64,000 bases of DNA from Micromonospora gifhornensis. Lineage in GTDB: Bacteria; Actinomycetota; Actinomycetes; Mycobacteriales; Micromonosporaceae. Below are positions 62,401-64,000 of the stretch, piece by piece (position 1 is the first letter of the stretch; the number at the start of each line of letters is the position of its first letter). A program made the translations under genes and the position numbers. The stretch lies in NCBI RefSeq assembly GCF_016863515.1, contig NZ_BOPA01000002.1:1-64000 (forward strand), written 5' to 3'. The notes under the pieces are model-generated. The model was not told the origin of the DNA. It worked only from the letters and a program-made list of their open reading frames with translations, and did not search any database.

Positions 62401-63588
62401 GTGGAGGCCGAACTGAGCACCGGCGGCGACGCCCGGGTGGCCATCCAGCGGCTGCGCCCGACCGGGCTCGTCCTGGTCGGGCGGGAGCCGGACGATCCGA
62501 CCTCCGACGTCACCGCCGCCGACTTCCTCGATTACGTGGTGGCGTTGGGCGGGCGCGCGGCCGACTTGGTCGGAGTTGACCGGTCACCGCAGCCGCGCCG
62601 GACCGACGACGGGGACCCGCTGCCAACGCGGCAGCGGGCGATTGAGGAACTGCGGCGACTGCCCGTACCGTCGGGCCTGCCGCCGGTGGCCGATCTGCGG
62701 TTGCTGCAACTGGCCGCGATCGGCAGCAACGACCGGGTGGACGTCAACGCGCAGGGGCAGCTCTACCCGGTGGGCATGCCGGCCGAGCGCGCTCTGCGGC
62801 TGTCCACCGGCACTCTGATCGGCCAGCGGCTCAGTGAACGGCAGCTGCGGGACCGGGTGCAGAGCCGCTTCCCGCGCGCCGAGCCGCTGCCGGGCCGTCC
62901 TACGCTCACCACCCTGCTGGCCAAGGCCGAGGTGCCGCTGACCTGGCTTGCGCAGGAGGGGACCTTCGGACCGGTGACTGTGCTGGCATCGGTCACCGGC
63001 ACCCGTACGGGCACCAGTCATGCTCCGCTGCTCAAGCCCAACGCCGTCGACGAGGTGGGCGACCGGCTCGCCGCGGCGATCGACCGGCACGCCTTCCTCG
63101 CCGTGCAGGCACCGTGGCGTCGGCTGGGCCCGGCCCGGCGGGCACTGCTGGCCCGGCTGGCGCTGACCGAGGTGAACGTCACGGCGATCCTGCTGGAGCG
63201 GCTGCGTTCGCTGGGCTTCCCCTGGGAGGCGATCGTGGCTGCCGACAACGGCCTGCCGCAGGACGCGGACTTCCGCAGCCTCGTCGATCTCGTCCGGCAC
63301 CAGGTGCTGCCGGCGGTACGTGCCGCGATCGCCGCCGCTGACGGGCCGGTACTGCTCACCGAGGCCGCACCGCTGGCCCGGTACGGGCAGCTCGAACTGC
63401 TGCAGGAGTTGGCCGACCCGACCCGACCTCGCCCGGCGGCCCGGCTGCTGCTGGTCCCGACCCGGCGCGCGGAGTCGGCCACGCTCGACGGCATTCCGCT
63501 GCCGCTGACCTCCCCGACCAATCAGTCCCTCTACCTGGCCGATGACTGGATCAATACGGTCGACCAGCCCCGCACCCGGGCTAGATGA
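59431..63588 (+). CDS. pglW: PglW-like NERD / Ser-Thr protein kinase of BREX/Pgl phage defence
   Basis: A 1385-residue protein. The N-terminal NERD domain (about 10-125) has the nuclease-like pattern NEVDALVLT and LELKHW. A pseudokinase-like region (about 235-490) has HRALSPRAV where HRD is expected. A complete Ser/Thr kinase follows (about 515-780; LGSGATAVAL, LKVARDE, HRDLKPANL, DFSLS in place of DFG). Then a helix-hairpin-helix region (about 800-850), a wHTH (about 905-930, IVGRSQPQISKLL) and a C-terminal domain of unknown role. This order and length match PglW of Pgl/BREX systems. Methylase and nuclease partners are not in view. Confidence 0.78.
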   Translation: MREDSPRWEQINASIHHEEQDGLRELASYLPDVDPFHVWANVEFVGTDGSINEVDALVLTPSGLYVLELKHWQGEIHGDGTQWVRRFNNHRLTPEDNPYILANRKAKRLASLIRYYARQQGRKDEAPYVGTAVFLHARNMNARGLDAIGRQHVYGLPGNDSDLPSIKELLLSAPRNPAHRVDAARARQIIELVRGAKIRPSVADRKIGQLLLHPKPFAEGLGWQDFLGGHVMDTALVRRVRFYLTSRAAEHEVPAIRRAAEREFRLLQGIHHPGVARAHDLVEHPWGPAVVFEHQKDWVRLDQWLLRRGNSLTLAQRLQLVQELAEIVDYAHSRRLAHRALSPRAVYVADPDGPRPTLVVTDWQTGGQLKGTTELTRLGPSSDPASLELFFDDEVRCYQAPEAENATALPGHQLDVFSLGAIAYRILAGSPPAASPEELVSAVRDSGLHLDAVVDGMPHTLVTLVYDATRGDPGQRISSVAAIRAGLEKVWEELTAPEPEPVTDPLSAHRGDVLDGGLEVKDRLGSGATAVALLVRRPGDADDTVLKVARDEQHEERLTAEARTLAGLKHPQVAALVDGPVRVGGRTALLLESAGRQTLAEELRGGRLALDLLERYGRDLLDIVNYLDGQGVWHRDLKPANLAARPRPKDKQPHLCVFDFSLSETPADRITAGTVGYLDPFLGPPRRLRYDAAAERFAAAVVLYEMATGTLPRWGDNANPAAIRDEVTLEASAFDPAVADRLVEFFRRALAREAAARFDTVDEMTDAWRAIFQQIPKAAPSGPAVPGLTREAPLAAAELTDRARSALERLGMVTVGDLLDAEPSVLTRAKGVPDATRKEILAKARALRTVVPAGTETAGTPDRPLAQGVEALCATLLPGPTSRNYRTLAVLLGQAPADDGTFLSWPAQKDVAGIVGRSQPQISKLLTAQAKVWWAEPALTAVRNEIVALLDARGGVMSAVELAEALMAARGSYTSGLKRLPQAIGLIRAAVEAELSTGGDARVAIQRLRPTGLVLVGREPDDPTSDVTAADFLDYVVALGGRAADLVGVDRSPQPRRTDDGDPLPTRQRAIEELRRLPVPSGLPPVADLRLLQLAAIGSNDRVDVNAQGQLYPVGMPAERALRLSTGTLIGQRLSERQLRDRVQSRFPRAEPLPGRPTLTTLLAKAEVPLTWLAQEGTFGPVTVLASVTGTRTGTSHAPLLKPNAVDEVGDRLAAAIDRHAFLAVQAPWRRLGPARRALLARLALTEVNVTAILLERLRSLGFPWEAIVAADNGLPQDADFRSLVDLVRHQVLPAVRAAIAAADGPVLLTEAAPLARYGQLELLQELADPTRPRPAARLLLVPTRRAESATLDGIPLPLTSPTNQSLYLADDWINTVDQPRTRAR

Positions 63589-64000
63589 TCAGTCGGACCC
63601 GGGTGCGGTGGGCCGTCGCTCTTGAGCCAGGCTGCCGACCGCCTCGCGTACCGGGTGCAGGAACGGTGCCGTCTGCCAGTGGTCCGGCCCGAATCGGGCG
63701 TAGGCGAACATGACGGCGTGGCACCAGACGGACGGGCCGCCCAGCCGCAACGGTTCCACATCGGGGAAGGTCAGCAGGGCGTTCATGCCGTCGACGGAAT
63801 ACCCCATGACCACGTCGTGGTCGAACGCCAGCCAAAGGCCGCCCAGACAGCACCAGGTGGTCGTCGGCGTGACGATGACCCGCGCGTACGCGAAGTCTCG
63901 CCACTGCGGCTGGGCGAAGCTCGCGGCGCGGGACCGCGCGACGCTGTTGCCGATGAGGTCGCCGACCACCGCACCGACGACGAACGCCGGCCGGCCGTAG
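63589..64000 (-). CDS. Partial hypothetical protein at the right edge
   Basis: The minus-strand frame stays open to the window end and reads YGRPAFVVGAVVGDLIGNSVARSRA at the edge, so the start lies beyond 64000. GTG 63969 would also open it, but a short hydrophobic Gly-rich segment before it fits a longer protein. The visible C-terminal part has a beta-rich domain (WCCLGGLWLAFDHDVVMGYSVDGM) and ends RRPTAPGSD. The function is unknown. It converges with the PglW gene with no gap. Confidence 0.6.
   Translation of the reverse strand, partial: YGRPAFVVGAVVGDLIGNSVARSRAASFAQPQWRDFAYARVIVTPTTTWCCLGGLWLAFDHDVVMGYSVDGMNALLTFPDVEPLRLGGPSVWCHAVMFAYARFGPDHWQTAPFLHPVREAVGSLAQERRPTAPGSD

Overview
The window is high-GC DNA with dense, often overlapping genes, GTG and TTG starts, Tat signals, SCO-like gene neighbourhoods and an F420-dependent enzyme family. 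It looks like the chromosome of a filamentous actinomycete, most likely Micromonospora or a close relative. That genus call is inference from codon use, gene content and the type of intergenic repeats. There is no 16S gene here to confirm it.

Layout. 1-3.9 kb: an iron-box-controlled siderophore-interacting protein, DNA primase (dnaG), a conserved partner gene and a DUF559 remnant. 4.4-10.7 kb: a ROK regulator, a ribose/inositol-type ABC importer (ATPase, permease, lipoprotein) and a Gfo/Idh/MocA dehydrogenase. 11.2-19.35 kb: eight tightly overlapping genes that form an ebo/edb-type metabolite-traffic operon, namely EboA, EboB (TatD-like), EboC (UbiA-like), EboE and EboF. Three additions make it unusual: an inositol-phosphate-synthase-family enzyme where the ebo operon of other bacteria has a dehydroquinate-synthase-like cyclase, a second TIM-barrel enzyme, and a polyprenyl diphosphate synthase. 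This is the most interesting system in the window. 19.6-31.2 kb: secreted sugar-oxidising and sugar-cleaving enzymes (PQQ-type sugar dehydrogenase, ThuA, DUF1080, CBM6 and ricin-B modules), two sugar isomerase-like proteins and a second ROK repressor. One ThuA-dehydrogenase gene there is broken by an internal deletion and frameshift.

31.5-39.3 kb: small membrane proteins, tRNA-Asn and a CAT-anticodon tRNA, two type II toxin-antitoxin pairs on opposite strands, and a STAND NTPase/TPR regulator divergent from a metzincin-like protease. 39.3-46.4 kb: an SDR pseudogene, an alpha/beta hydrolase, a DrrAB-type ABC exporter with a MerR regulator and a candidate MerR operator, a DUF4173 membrane protein with a lipoprotein, and a DHFR/RibD-like protein. 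46.7-52.7 kb: a secreted two-repeat protein, an ECF sigma factor with its DGPF partner, a glycoside-hydrolase-like pair without signal peptides, and a GntR/YtrA-ABC operon with a clear palindromic operator. 52.9-64 kb: a secreted alpha-amylase with two CBM20 domains, an LLM flavin oxidoreductase, a calcium-loop protein, alditol oxidase, a site-2 protease with CBS domains, a PglW-like NERD/double-kinase protein (BREX/Pgl phage defence), and a partial gene that runs off the right edge.

Three copies of one GC-rich palindromic element sit immediately after stop codons at 22.5, 24.7 and 52.7 kb. Two other long palindromes lie at 3.5 and 58.0 kb. I saw no CRISPR array, integrase or insertion sequence.
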